Shown here in pieces: positions 24,243 to 36,959 of a stretch of DNA of 64,000 nucleotides. The stretch spans positions 5,892,501 through 5,956,500 of the forward strand of contig OZ017799.1 in NCBI GenBank assembly GCA_963969395.1. The letters are read 5' to 3'. Within the stretch, counting starts at the first letter, position 1. Each line of letters starts with the position of its first letter. The notes under the pieces are model-generated. The model was not told the origin of the DNA, searched no databases, and saw only the letters and a list, made by a program, of their open reading frames with translations. The stretch is from Pseudoscleropodium purum. Lineage: Eukaryota > Streptophyta > Bryopsida > Hypnales > Brachytheciaceae. The translations under genes were made by a program, and so were the position numbers.

Positions 24243-25388
24243 CCCCTAAAGGACCAAGGTGCATTTTTTGGCAACATAATTTTTTTGGATAGGTGCATAT
24301 GAGCGGAGATTTCTATATTTTTGGTTTAAATCACTACAAGAGAAAGGGGTGTTTTAAGTGAGTTTTTAAGTATATTCCTAAACACAAGATTTTAAGTAAT
24401 GACCTTTAAAGAGATTTTCAACAAAATTTTACTATAAACACATGTATTTCTAGTAAATTTTTGCTGAAAATCTCTTTAAAGGTCATTACTAAAAATCTTG
24501 TGTTTAAGAATATACTTAAAAATTCACTTAAAACACCCCTTTTTCTTATGGTGAATTTTAAAAGAAGGTGTGGACAAAGAACATCTTTCATGTACACTAA
24601 ATTTCAAGACATTTGGAAATATGAATCAAAAGTTATAGCCTGATATGTAGTTTATTTCTCAACTCAGGCGATTCGAGTAGATCTAAAAGAATCACTTTTT
24701 TCAAAAAACAAAAATTTGAAATTGGTCTTCTAGATTCATATATACATAGAAAGCTTTGAATCATTCCATTTTGATCAATGATTCAAAAGTTATGAGGTGT
24801 TTTAGTTTGCGGGCCGTCATGGATTCTCTACTCCAAAATAAACTTTAAAGTTTTTTATTGAACTTAATTTTCAATATTTTTGAAAAAAAATAACAATATT
24901 AGGTGAATATTGTTTATTAAAACATTAAAACCATAGGGATTGGCATTTTTCAATTCCATAACTAAATTATTAACAATTTAGTATTTGGGTTCATTCTCTA
25001 CTTCTTTCTACTTACTATTTTTTTCTCATATGTTGTACAATTCCAAATGATCTGAAATTTTTCAAGCATATAGCCAAATTGCCTTGAAGAATGAATCCAA
25101 AGAGTTGCAACCACTCTGGATATTTTTCATACAAATGTAACCTTTTGAAGTGCAGTTGCCTGGTTTTTTGTAGGACCCAAAAGGCTTTTTGTCAATTCAA
25201 ACGCTAATATCTTGCAATTTACTTGGTGGAAATTTCTGAAATTTTTTCCATGTCTTTTAAAATTATAGTAATACAAGATCCTAAAATTGGATGTGTCCAA
25301 AAATGTTTTTAAATTTTTTTGATACTTGTCCTAAAAATGCAAATTTTAGAGTGTTTTGGGTGAAAACATAGTGAAGGAACTTTAGGGG
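24243..25388. mobile_element. TTAA-flanked nonautonomous element B
   Basis: Flanked by TTAA on both sides (24239-24242 and 25389-25392). The ends are CCCCTAAAGGACC and, reverse-complemented, CCCCTAAAGTTCC. Collinear with element A at 10510-11433, apart from the CACTA-type insertion at 24332-24553. Noncoding. Confidence 0.82.
24332..24553. mobile_element. Foldback CACTA-type MITE nested in element B
   Basis: A nearly complete palindrome of 222 bp. The left end, CACTACAAGAGAAAGGGG, pairs with a right end that reads CACCATAAGAAAAAGGGG when reverse-complemented. The 3-bp duplication AAT lies on both sides, and element A shows the matching empty site. CACTA ends plus a 3-bp duplication indicate the En/Spm superfamily. 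Its transcript would fold into a hairpin. Confidence 0.82.
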
Positions 25389-25392
25389 TTAA

Positions 25393-27435
25393 GTGGCCAT
25401 ATCATTAATAAAGCTTCACACAAAAACTATGTGAAAGTCATCTATTTTTCAACAAGTAGTTGCATACTAGGGTGCACTAAATTAAACTTGGGAAGTATAA
25501 CCTTGATGTATAAGTTGTGTACTATGAGGACTAGATTTAGGTCTCCCAAGGCAATGTTTGGGATAACCTTTGAGTCTTACCAACTCTTTTCCTCCTAATC
25601 TGCATATTGAATTGCTTTTTTCAAGTACCGAGTCCTTTTTTTTTCTATTTTTTTACTCTAAATAGAAATTTTATAGATTTTTTCACTGATTATTTTTTAT
25701 CTTTAAATTGCCACTGTTTTCTTCCAATTTCAGTGGCTAATAATAAACTAACCACCAATTCTCCTCAAACATTTTCCTAAAACTTTTCTAACACTTTAAA
25801 TTGAAAATCTAAGAAATTTCAGAACTCGGGAATCATAAGGAACTCAAGGTAAATTTCAATAAAGAAATCACAATCAGCAAAGGACAATTTTGAGGTCATC
25901 AAGATCAAATTAAAAGAGTTTTCTAGTTTTCTTATCTTTTTAAGGTAGTAAATGGATTCTTCAAATAGTAGTAATTTAAAATAATTTAAATACTATAAAC
26001 AAATTTGTCCCAAAAAATGCACAACAAATGAAGGTTGTTAATTATCTATTGAATGGCTAAAATTAGTGTGCACAGAGCACTCATTGAAGAAGAAAAACTT
26101 CATACAGAGAAAATTTTAATTTTGTCAAAGATTTTGTAGACTTTATGAGGTGTCCCCCCAAAAAATTCCCCTTCAAATTCAATTTCAATGGTTCAAAGTG
26201 AACCTTTAGAAGCTATTGTTATTCAATAAGGCTCCTTAGCTCCTTAAATGACATTATTTAGGAAGGTTTTTTAGACTCTTTAACCATTCATTGCCTAAAG
26301 GGACCAATAGTGTCCTCACATAGATTTAAGTCCAATTGAATCCAAATGGGACTTTGGCAATTAAGGGTTAACCTCTAAAGTTTTTCAATAATCCCAATGG
26401 GATTTTGCATTGTTTGGGCAAGTTTTTATGATTGCAATTCTTAACAATATTTTCTAAAACTTTTAAGCACAGTAGGGATTTCTTCAAGCTTTCCAATAAG
26501 CCAATTTGCAAAAGAAACAAGTTTGTGGTTAGAAATTTATAATGTTCTTAAAATTTCTTTGAACTTTTGGGCAATTAAAAAGTATATGAATAAAATTTAA
26601 GAAAATATTTTCTTGTAGAACAAATCTACATCTACCAAGAAGTTTTTTTATTCATTCCATTTTGATAGGTGAAATAAAACACGTGAAGATGTTTGTTTTG
26701 TAGGCAATCATGAAATGTCCCCCCCCCAAAAAACCAAAAAACAATGAGGTTTGTTAACCACTTTACTAAATCCCTAAAGCACTAAACATGCTTTTTTGAG
26801 AATATAGCATTTTGAGGCAACTCACTAAGAATGGAGTTTTTATTTTTTTTCCTCTGAAATTTTCACACAACATGTGCTTGAGGAGTTTTTGGATTTCCTA
26901 TTGGTATAAAGCTAGATGTTTTTTAATCTTGCCATATTTTACACACACACACACCTCTATGAAAAAAAGTTGGAGACATAGGTGTTCTATTTTAGCAATG
27001 ATTTTTTAAAGGGTGAAAAAAGTAATTACAAGGGTATGTTTAGAGATAGGTTAATCATTATTCAATGGATGAAATCATTAAAGCACTATAACTTTTTTAG
27101 AATGTTCCTTTTTCTTAAACCCATAATGTTATTTTTACTTGTAATTCTTTAAAGAATAAAAAATACACTTTTAGACTCTCTTGATTTTCAAGAAGCTTAT
27201 TTGATTTTAAGAAACCTTTTCGAATTCATAGATGTAGCATCATTAAAAAATATCCCCACATTTGAAGGTATGTTTAGCAACAAGGCAAGGTACAAAATTG
27301 TTGTAGAAATAACATCCATTGACACTCCCATGATGGACCATGCATTACATTTTACACTAGCAAGGTTGTACTTTCACATTACTCACTTCTTCACCAAACA
27401 CCCATGAAAAGAAATGATGATCATACCTAATAAAG
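25393..27435. other. Noncoding AT-rich stretch
   Basis: No exon recognised. Contains a C9 run near 26718 and a short (AC)n tract near 26941-26953. Confidence 0.45.
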
Positions 27436-27439
27436 AAAG

Positions 27440-27745
27440 AAAACACCAACTAAGGTGGTGGTACACCCCAAAGTGCACCTTGTCCAAAACAACCATCATC
27501 ACTTAGTATACATCACCAAAATCAATATGCACGTATGTTGAAGAAACAACTTTATTTATATATATATATATATATATAACATCTAATTTACCAAAAGAAC
27601 TTTGACCCTTCATAACTTTTTCATACAATATCCAAATGTTAAATTCTTCAATGCATTGGAACCTCCATTCAGTTGTCAACAAGAAAATATGAACATTTGA
27701 CTAGTATAATAATAGTAAATAGGCACAATAGCAAAAAGTTAGCTT
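27440..27745. repeat. Dispersed repeat R3, copy 3, with (TA)n tract
   Basis: Collinear with the R3 copies at 9.6 and 17.5 kb (CTAAGGTGG, ACCATCATCACT, GACTAGTATAATAATAG, AATAGGCACAATAGC). A pure TA tract lies at 27557-27578. Confidence 0.6.
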
Positions 27746-27749
27746 GACA

Positions 27750-29190
27750 TGAAACAAAGTTGCCATAACTAAGGCTAGAGTGCTAGACATGAGTAGAATT
27801 CAAGCATACTAACTTAGACTGCTGAATGAACCAGACATGAGCCAAGCCACGCAAACTGAAGGACAACATGAAAAACGATTGTATTTTACAAAGGAAACAC
27901 CAGTATTATTGTGAGACAGAGGGAGTAGTGAACAGTACAAAATCATACACACGGATGTGTCAAGGCCATTTTGAATTGTGCAGGAATAAGTCCGCAGTTT
28001 TTGGCAATTCTGGAGTAAATAATTTTGCAAGTGGGTAGCTGGTCACTTCCCACGAGTTTCAGCTTGTTCATGTCTCATTCTTCCGCAAGCTACAAGAAAA
28101 GAAATTCAATTCAAAGCTCTGGAAGTTAAGTTCTATGCCATGTGATTTATTTGTCTGTCTTCAATACCAACAAGTCCACAAGCATGACAACAACTATAAA
28201 CCTATGTTGTACAAAAGATAGTTTTTTTTTTTTACTTTCTTTTGGCACAAGTGGGGCGGAGACTCCGTTTCCATTACGATACAAACTTTTCACAAGGAAC
28301 AAAAAGAGATGCACATGTCCTAACTTAAGCTTAGCTAGTGAGCACACTCAAACCACATCTTCAAAATAAAACAGCTCTTTAATTAGTCAAAGTATTGGGA
28401 TTTGTGGATCATTTGTAGAGCACTGCCTGAATAATATTTTGGATTGTGCAGATGAATTCAAACTGAATCACAAGAAATTTTGTTTCGTTTGTTTCAAAAA
28501 TAAATAAATGAGTCAAGAGAATTTTTGAAATAATGTACTTCGAATCAATGACAGTGAGTGTGGGCTATCAATATGGCAACATCTACATCCTACAAAGTAA
28601 AAATATCAGCCTAGCAATGTGCTGTGGTCCTAGTCAGTACCAACACTCTTTTTGTTGGAGCTGCAGTTGCTTTCACTCTGATGAAATGCGTGGCCTACGA
28701 CTTCAGTTAGTGAGTTGGAGGTCAAATTCCATCACTCTGTATGCTCCCATTTAGCAACTAACTGAGCACATGCGAACGGAAAAAAAAAGTAATTTTTAGT
28801 TTCAGAGATGAAAATCACATTTGGAAAATTGTTTTTCTTTGAGAATTTTGGAAGAAAAAGTGAAGAAAAATCATATGAAATAGAAAATCATCTCAAAAAA
28901 AAGTTATATTTGATAATTTCATTGCATTTTGTGATCGTTTTTTTCTTACTAACTTCTCCTTTACATGAAGACCAACAATGAAAAATTTAACATAGAAAAT
29001 TGGATGAACAAACGTTTCCAATTTTTGTAAAGCTCGTTTGATTGTCATCCAAATGCTACAAATTGGCATATGCAACACTCCAAGGTTAAAATCATCATTT
29101 GAAAGAATGATTTTATTGCAATGCATTAACCCTATAAAGATGGGTTGACCTCCATTGAAATCATCATTTTCTAATACCGTGGAAACCAAT
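27750..29190. other. Noncoding stretch with a possible Stowaway-like end
   Basis: No gene recognised. At 27908-27925 the sequence GAGACAGAGGGAGTA resembles one end of a Stowaway-type element; a facing end (TACTCCCTCTATCTC) occurs at 29406, but the two point away from each other, so no single element is defined. Confidence 0.35.
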
Positions 29191-29194
29191 CACT

Positions 29195-29335
29195 TATAAA
29201 AATGAAAAAATATTCATTAGAAGTCAAACTACTGAAGAAGATGTTCCCTTTTCACAACAAAACTTAGAAGATGAATAGTTGCACATCTGTTCTATACAAA
29301 ATAATTTCTTTGTCATCCATCAAACATTTAGTATC
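29195..29335. repeat. Dispersed repeat R2, copy 3
   Basis: Shares the ordered blocks of the R2 family (ATTCATTAGAAGTCAAACTA, TTCCCTTTTCACA, ATAGTTGCAC, TTCTTTGTCATCCATC). Noncoding. Confidence 0.5.
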
Positions 29336-30445
29336 TGCAGCAACCTCACAAGGTTAACAACTAAATGAAAGACAAGTAAAAACTCACCTTAATTTAAGTT
29401 AACTAGTACTCCCTCTATCTCAAAATAAATCCATGATACTCCCACAATTTTCCACAATTTCTTTTCAGACAAAAGGAGGAGCACCTTGTAGTCAACTACC
29501 GACTTCTTAGAAACAAACTCTCCTTCCAACAATCCAACTCTTCTCCTTCTACCGTACAATTCCATAACATCCCAATTCCTCTACAACTTGTGGAAACTGA
29601 ACACGCTTGTTGAATTATAACGTCATGTTTTGAACGCACTTGCCGTGTGATGCCGGGCGGAGTTCCAAATTTGGGTGCGATTCCTCTGACTGGAGCTGAA
29701 GCTTTTTGAAGTGTCCTCCTCGTGCAGCTTCTTCCGGGGAGCTTCCGCGGCACCCTGCCTGCAATGAAAGTTCGCGATCTCTGTTTGTCAAGGGAACTGA
29801 AGGGAATATCGGAACGTAAGTTAAGGCTTAACGGAATGGGGTGCAGGTTTCCAGGAATGTTTGGAATCGTTCCAGGTGGAATTCTGGGGCATCTCCACCC
29901 GCAGGCCTAATAATAACGGAGGCCAGTCTATGGCTGATGCCGAAGACCAGGAGGTTCTCGGGGCCAACTTTTCCTCACTACTCTACTGTACTGTACTGTA
30001 CAGTGCTGTAGTGTAATCCCCGGTAAATAGTATCATACCCTCACTGGGGTCAGTCTATGTTCTGAGCAGGGAGGATTGACCCCTCTATTGCCCCGTGTTT
30101 GACCCTTGTAGAAAACCCTGAAATTTTTTATTTGCCACATATGATAAAATCTGCAAATTGTGGTTTCATATTTGCAATCAAAGACCCCAAATTAGGTAGA
30201 GGTCATGATCAAATACAAAATTTAGGTGGTACAAAATAGGGGGAATTTTTTTTTACATTTACCTTACAATGGGGCAAGAGTGGAGGTAATCCTCCGTGGC
30301 CTATGTTTGGTGTAAACTGCTGGTTAGTTCATGTGGAACTGGGAAAAAAATTATTTGCAAATTTTTTTTGTCTTTTTTCTCTCTTGAAACACATGGACTA
30401 TTTTTACCCTTGAATGCCAAACTTATCTCCATGGAAATCATTTGT
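29336..30445. other. GC-richer stretch with no recognised gene
   Basis: The segment 29630-29960 is clearly GC-richer than its surroundings and open on the plus strand for about 190 bases, but no domain or family was recognised. A short CTACTGTACTGTACTGTAC repeat lies near 29980. It could be a promoter, a 5' exon or a degraded gene. Confidence 0.35.
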
Positions 30446-30449
30446 TTGG

Positions 30450-30632
30450 ATACCATGTGCATTTTTGGATTCAATAAGTGAAAAAACACTCATTGGAAGT
30501 GAAGCTACTATCAAAGATCTTCCCTTTTCCTACAAAAATTGGAGGAGGAATAGTTGCACTTTTTTCCTACACAACAATATTCTTTCTCACTCATCAACCA
30601 AAAAAAGGGCCTTAGCATCATTTATGGGTTAA
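30450..30632. repeat. Dispersed repeat R2, copy 4
   Basis: Same block order as the other R2 copies (CACTCATTGGAAGTGAAGCT, TTCCCTTTTCCTAC, ATAGTTGCAC, TTCTTTCTCACTCATC). Confidence 0.5.
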
Positions 30633-33600
30633 TTGAAAGAAGAAACAATAGAATGAATTAGAGGAACCAATCCCCATCAAACTTTCAAAGAGTTAAAATT
30701 TTCAATTTTCAACAACTATTTAGTGTATTTATACATCCTTTTTTATCATTTAAAAAAGTAAATTGAAACCTGATACCAAGCCAGCTAAAAGCCTCAATGT
30801 ACCTAGTGCCACATTGCCATCCAACGGTGTCAATATGTAAGCATGAAAATGTGAGCTTTGAGCATGTATATATAAGTGAATATACTATAACCATTGAATA
30901 TGCTTATAATATATAAATACCTATAATATAGGTATTTACATTAAATATAGTTATATTTTATAATCATAAAATTTTTCTGTAATATATACACCTATACCAT
31001 AATTAGGTGAACAGACTTCTAGGCTTACAAAATGGCAACCCTCTATTACCATCTAAAGGACACAACAACAACTCATGTAAAATCACCCATCTTTAGGATG
31101 GTTAGGTTACATTTTATCTAAATCCATTTCAATTTGAAAACATTGGAAAAAATATTGGTGAAAAAATCTATACAAAATCTATTTGGCAATAAAAAAAAAG
31201 AAGAAAAATTGGAGTCAATATTTGAAAAGTGGGTTCAATATGGAAGTTAGAAGGAAATGATCTATGGTAAAACTAAAATAAAATTGAATGATGCTTAGGT
31301 TACACCTATAAATGTAATACAAGAGTAATCTCTCTTTAGTCAACCCAAGGATTTATGTTGTATTTTTCCTTTTGACTTCCTATAACTTTGTAACTTTACA
31401 AGTAAATAATTAGTGAACGAAACTCAACCACTAGTAATAGGCTCTTTGTGCCTCTTCTAATTTAATATATACTTTTAAGAATTTGAACACTGGAGGTATG
31501 AAATAATAGATATAGAGGTTGGAAGATGATCACAGTAAGTTCATCCAATTAACTTTGTAAGGTACATGAGAAACAAAAATGAAGTAGGCCAATATCCCCA
31601 TTACATTATGCCATTGGTTTTAGAAGGCCATCTTTTGTCCAAAATTTTCCATTGCCCCTTTTTCTTATGCTAAAAACTTGTCGAAAGCTAGCATCAACTT
31701 AAACTCCCGAAGGATTAAAAAATCCAACTTTTGGAGGTTGAGTTTTCTATAGAAAGTTACTAGTCTACAGTCTTAGGTAGGTATGAGGGAGTAAAAAAAG
31801 ACCTAATTTGGGACCCATTCCAACTTCGTATACTCCTTGTACACCGGTCAACTCCACCGTAATCTTTATTTTGCTAGTCTTGGAAGGATCTTGCTAATTT
31901 GGGGTCTTTTGGCTATCAAAATGTCTTGAAACTTGTTGAAACATGTTATTAGCATAAAAGAAGCTGGTGTAATTTTTAGTGAGATTTTACCGCACCTCAG
32001 TATGAGTGTTTTGATCTTCACCCTCAAGACCAAACATGCACAACCGGGTTCTATGTTAATCGATCAAATTCTATGGGTGATTGGTTTGTAGTAAATAAGC
32101 TGCCTTTTAAGCAATGGAGTTTTTTTGCTAAATCCTAACTATAATCCTAGATTGGTAGATTTTTGGATAAATGATGAAAATTTATGGGTCCTAATTCTAT
32201 TCTAATTTTTGGAGTTGACTATGAATTTTTTAATTATCTTCTATTTTTTTAAGCTTTTAATTTTATCCCTGAGGTTCTACTTTTTCCTATATTCTAAATT
32301 ATTTATAAGATTCTTTTGAGTGACCTTTTAATCCTTCATCTACTTTTACAACAATTTTCATTCAAGATAACTTTATTTTAATTCTACTTCTATTTTTATC
32401 ATTAAATAATTTTACCTTCAAGATTTTAATTTATCCTTGAATGAAAGTCAATTTTCCTATTGAAGATTCCTAGTAAAGAGTTAAAGAGTAAATTTTGATC
32501 ATTAACCGATTCATCAAAATTTATTACTAGTTCTTTTACTTGTCCCCTTCAAGTTACTTTGATTCCACTTGCTTTTGACTTTGACTTTCAATAAAATAAA
32601 ATCCTATGGTTCTTCAATGTTTTTAAATTGATTTTGGAATAAATTTCAACTACTTTGGTTGATTAATTTCTTTTCTTTTCTTTCTTTTAGTTCAATTATT
32701 CTTTTACTCTCTTGCTTTCACTATATTCTAATTCTTTAATTTTCTTTTAAATTCCCTTTCCTTTTGATTTTTCATCCAAAATTAAATTAAGCTTCATCCA
32801 AGCATACTTTGGGGAGTTTTTTTTTCTAGATTTTGAAGTGTAATATAGTTTTGGAGAGCTACGGAAATTCTCTATGTGATTTAAATCCTAATTCAACTAT
32901 CCTAGTGATTCTATGGTTTGACTCTAATTTATACCTATAGTCCTAATTGCAAGGTGAAATTGAAATTATAATTGAAATGGTACGTAATTATGGGCTTGTA
33001 TTTAAGCACTAACCTCAACGTTGCTGATCTTTTCTTCTCCACTTGGCACTTCAAACTCCATCACTTGAGTGTATGCTCTTTCCATTGTCTCCGTATTTCT
33101 TCACGTATTTTTGATTCTTGGTAATTGGACTTATCGTAGTTGCGTCTACTTTCCAAGCTTCCTTTTGCTTGTTCCAAGTTGATTTTTTATTTGATTTTTT
33201 CCAATTTCTTTCTAAGTTTTTTCCTTCTCTTTTGAAGGCCCTAATTTTCTATGTCAAATCCTTGAAAATCTAATTCTTTCGAAGTATCGCTAACATATTT
33301 TGAAGTCAAATCTATCCCAACTAAGCTTTCTTACCCTTTTTCTAATTTAGTTAACCTCTAGAACCTCTATTAAGTCAAATGATTCTTTATTTCGTTTTTT
33401 ATAGATTGACTTTGAGTTCAATTTTAAACTATGGCGAGAAAGTCAATTTATTGCTTCATCTTGAATTTTCTATTCCCGTTGACAATTCTCTCTTCTTCCC
33501 AACTACTTCAAGGATCTCTTCAATCCTATTATGCTTGTTGCATTTGTTTTGGTATGGAACCAAAACGTGAATTCCCTCAATCTGTGTCCAGTTTGCACAG

Positions 33601-33699
33601 GAATTTTTGGAGCCAGGTGAGCTTGCAAGGCCTCTGGAGCTCCAACGCCTCAACCAGCACTCTGGTTGTTAACCCAATCAAAGTTTGAATTGATCAGTA
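30633..33699. other. Noncoding AT-rich stretch
   Basis: No exon, RNA gene or paired element ends were recognised over 3 kb. Thymine-rich plus-strand tracts between 32200 and 33300 have the look of intron or degenerate intergenic sequence. Confidence 0.45.
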
Positions 33700-34870
33700 T
33701 ATTGTTTGGTAAGCCTTCCTGGACTTGGGTCCTCCTGTTTGATTCTTTAAGAAAAAATAAGATGTTTTGTTAAGAACTGACCTCTCTAGACTTGGGTTAA
33801 CTCTTGTTTGGCATGCCTCTCTGGACTGGGTTCCTCCTGGTTGGATAAGCCTTATTGGACTTGGGTTACTCTTGTTTGATTCTTTAACCCCTAAACGTCT
33901 GGATCCATTTCCAAAATTGACAAATTGGGAAAAAATGTTATAAAGTGCTATGAGGAAGAATATTTTGGAATTGAAATACAAATAAAAGCTGTAGATATCG
34001 ATTTGTAGATTCTATCCATATGGTTAGATTCACTAGTACTATCACCAATATTTTTTTTATAAATATAGAAAGGGAAATTTCAAAATTCCTTCAAAATTCA
34101 ATTACAAGCAAAATATTATCATTTTTTGAGTAAAACTTGTTGGAATGGATTTGAAATGAGGTTCTCTTGATATGGTGATTTTTTGAAATCCTTGGGTTCT
34201 TTAATCTATGACCTCATTTTTGCAAATCAAGTTTTGAACTAAAATCAGTGCAATTTTTGGCTTGACACTCTTCCACATTTGTAATTTTAGAAAAATATAC
34301 ACTCTAATAAAACCAAATCCAACCATTGGATAGGACAAGAACTTGATAAGGAACCTCCACAAATTAGATGACTTCCATCCAAACAAAACTGAGAAAGAAA
34401 TCTGAATTTCAATCTGTTCGTCGTCCAGAAATTGGACATCGGAGCGCTCCAGGGTTAAGCAAGAATCAAATTTTTTGGGATGAATTGACTTCCCTGGAAT
34501 TGGGTTCCCGGCTGTTTGGTTCAAAAATCAGATTTTTTTTTTGTTGTGGACTGACCTCTCTGGATTTGGATTACTTTTGTTTAGTATGCCTCTTTGGACT
34601 GGGTTCCTCCTGGTTTGGTAAGCCTTACTGGCCTTGGGTTCCTCTTGTTTGTTTTGTTAAGCAAAAATCAGATTTTTTGTTGTGAATTGACCCCTTTGGA
34701 CTTGGGTTCCTTTCTTCATTGAACTCAGTTTACTCTTGTTTGATTCTTTAAGCCAAAATTAGATTTTTGTGATGAATTGACCTCTCTGGATTTGGGTTCC
34801 TCTTTGTTTGGTTCGAAAATTAGATTTTTGGTTATGGACTGACCTCTCTGGACTTGGGTTCCTTCCCTCA
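33700..34870. repeat. Degenerate minisatellite of gacctctctggacttgggtt units
   Basis: Irregular units built on TCTGGACTTGGGTTCCTC, TGTTTGATTCTTTAAG and AAAATYAGATTTTT recur about ten times, in two blocks (33700-33887 and 34470-34870). The blocks are separated by the transposon-like insertion at 33888-34454. The spacing is uneven, so the array is old. No coding role is evident. Confidence 0.75.
33888..34454. mobile_element. TTAA-flanked element E inside the minisatellite
   Basis: TTAA lies on both sides (33884-33887 and 34455-34458). The ends are CCCCTAAACG and, reverse-complemented, CCCTGGAGCG. The minisatellite unit at 34741-34760 shows the unfilled sequence GATTCTTTAAGCC, which supports a TTAA (or TA) target. 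No protein encoded. Confidence 0.72.
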
Positions 34871-36690
34871 CTCAATTTTGATGGGAAAAATAAATGAGAA
34901 AAAAAAAAGTCAAAATTAGTTGGGGCCCGAAGGCATCATATCAGTTGATGTATGTGATAATGAGTTAATTCAGTACCGTATGAGTCAATCAAGCGCCCCC
35001 CTGTGGCCGGCTCTTGACCAACCACGTATACAGTCCCGTGTTGGGCTTGAGACAGGCCCTTTGAGCCAACTGTTGGTTTCCTTTTCGGGTCCTCCGTGGT
35101 GGCCAGCCCTGGCTCACACAGATCCCACGCAGCAGGAAACAGTCCTCTTGCTGACGTGGTCCACGTTCAACAGTGTTCTTCACGTGGGACGGCTGACACT
35201 GTTGGTACCATTTTTGCCACTCCCAGCCCGCAACGACCCCACCAACTTCCCCAGACCTCAGCCTTTGCAACTTGTCTACTCTTGCCTTCTCTGCGTCCTG
35301 TCTGCGTCTGCTTGTTGGCAGTTTTGGAGCTATGGCGTCTCCGCAGCTTTGTCCTCTGAGCTTATACACACAAGGAGGATCAGACGAGGCCCTGCTATCA
35401 TGCATGTGACGTTGTATTTGCCCTGTTAAGCTCTTCTCTGCTGCGTCAGACGTTTGGTCGCTGGAGTGTCTTACAAGCCACAGAGACGACCCTCAATGCT
35501 CTTGGATCCTCACGGCAGTCAGGTATCTGCTCGTAGGAATGCGTTCAAGTGGGAGACTGAGTGTGGTTCCCTTGGTCATACTGCATCTAGATTTGGTTGA
35601 GCTTTGATAGCATTTCAGTAGCGTCTTAGTGTGTCGTTTTGGGATACTGTGTGAATGACTTTTGCATCTAGCTTGATAGCCCTTTTCTAGACGTTCCTAG
35701 TTTGGGTAGGCTCTTGGTTGCTTGGGTCTCGTGTATGACTTTTGTATTGCAATCAGGATCAGAGTGAACTTGCCAATCAGCACGTAAGTTAGACTAAGTT
35801 CAAATCCTTCTGCACAATAAAATAGAAACGTACATGCTCTCTGAAATTTGACGTGACTATCAAATGGCACCTTCCCGAACCGAAAGCACAAAGGTTGTGT
35901 CCTAAATTTTTTTTTGTAACTTAAAGGCAATGAGGCTGAAATGTAGTTAATATTCCTTGCAGCCCTCTACCGCTCTTTACCACACAGTGTGCAGTCACTG
36001 CAATGACACTAAATTTTGATCCCATCGCGATCCATTTCGTTCCCAAAACTGTTTGGATGAACTTTCCGTTTGCATGAACTCTCCGTTTTTGGATGGTATT
36101 GTAGGTAAGGACCAACGACTAGGGTTTCCAAGGTGGTGGCTTTGGGTTTAAAGTTTCGCTGTTGTTGTTTCAAGCCTGTTGGCCTTGTTGGGTGGTTTGC
36201 CGTTGCTGCATGCGTCGTCCTTCTTCTGCTAATGATTATAGTGAGTTTCCGTTTCCGTTTTGTAGAAGCTCCTGTTGTTTTTCGTATTCTTACTCTGGCT
36301 TCCAGTGTGAAGCAGAAAGAGCCTTGTGATTTGGAAGTAGCACTTCTATTGACGAGTGTCCTAGTTGTGATTAATTGAAGTGTGAGCTTTGCAGCCGTTT
36401 GTAATGTTAGTAGTTAAGGTTTCGCTTCAAACTTTCTATCTTTGTTGTTTTCACGGGGTGGTTGTGTGTTTGGTCGTTGCGTTCAAGTAGAATTTTATGG
36501 GTCTGCCGCCCAGTAGTCCCCTATCTTTTGAGTGCATAGTGAGGCAATATGTTGTTAGACAGTGGATTTTTCAATTTTATTACTCCCGTACCCCCTAGAA
36601 TAACACAATTTTTTTAAATTCCTAGTTCGAACCCAACCCAAACCCAATTCCACATCCAATCTGAACACACTGATCCACTCTATTTGTAAT
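34871..36690. other. GC-richer island, gene not recognised
   Basis: From 34920 to about 35560 the base composition rises well above background and long open frames occur on both strands by chance. No family was recognised in either. It may be a promoter or 5' region of an unrecognised gene, or a degraded gene. Confidence 0.35.
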
Positions 36691-36716
36691 TCTAAAGTGA
36701 AAACGGGATCTACAAT

Positions 36717-36955
36717 CGATATGGAATTGCTATTCCCTCGTATCCTTATCCGTATCTTGTATCAATGTACGACCTCTGTATTTGTATTTCATCGTATCCG
36801 TATTCATAATATATATCAATGTATATACTTTGTATTTGGTTTCCATCGCATTTGTATCCATATTGTATATCAATGTACGTCCTCTATATTGTGTTTGTAT
36901 TTGTATTTGTATTCATATTCCATATCTGTATTCCAACCCTGTATTTGTATCGCAA
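36717..36955. repeat. GTATTTGTAT-type low-complexity repeat
   Basis: Imperfect units around GTATTTGTATT, TATCAATGTA and TCCATATT recur for about 240 bp, ending in back-to-back TTTGTA hexamers. The open frames across it are by-products of the repeat. Confidence 0.7.
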
Positions 36956-36959
36956 ATGG

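Noticed and set aside
27908..29425. Stowaway-type MITE
   Set aside because: The two candidate ends face away from each other, and no partner ends were found.
34920..35429. 169-codon plus-strand protein and overlapping 138-codon minus-strand protein
   Set aside because: Neither shows a domain, and both are explained by the local rise in GC content, which removes stop codons by chance.
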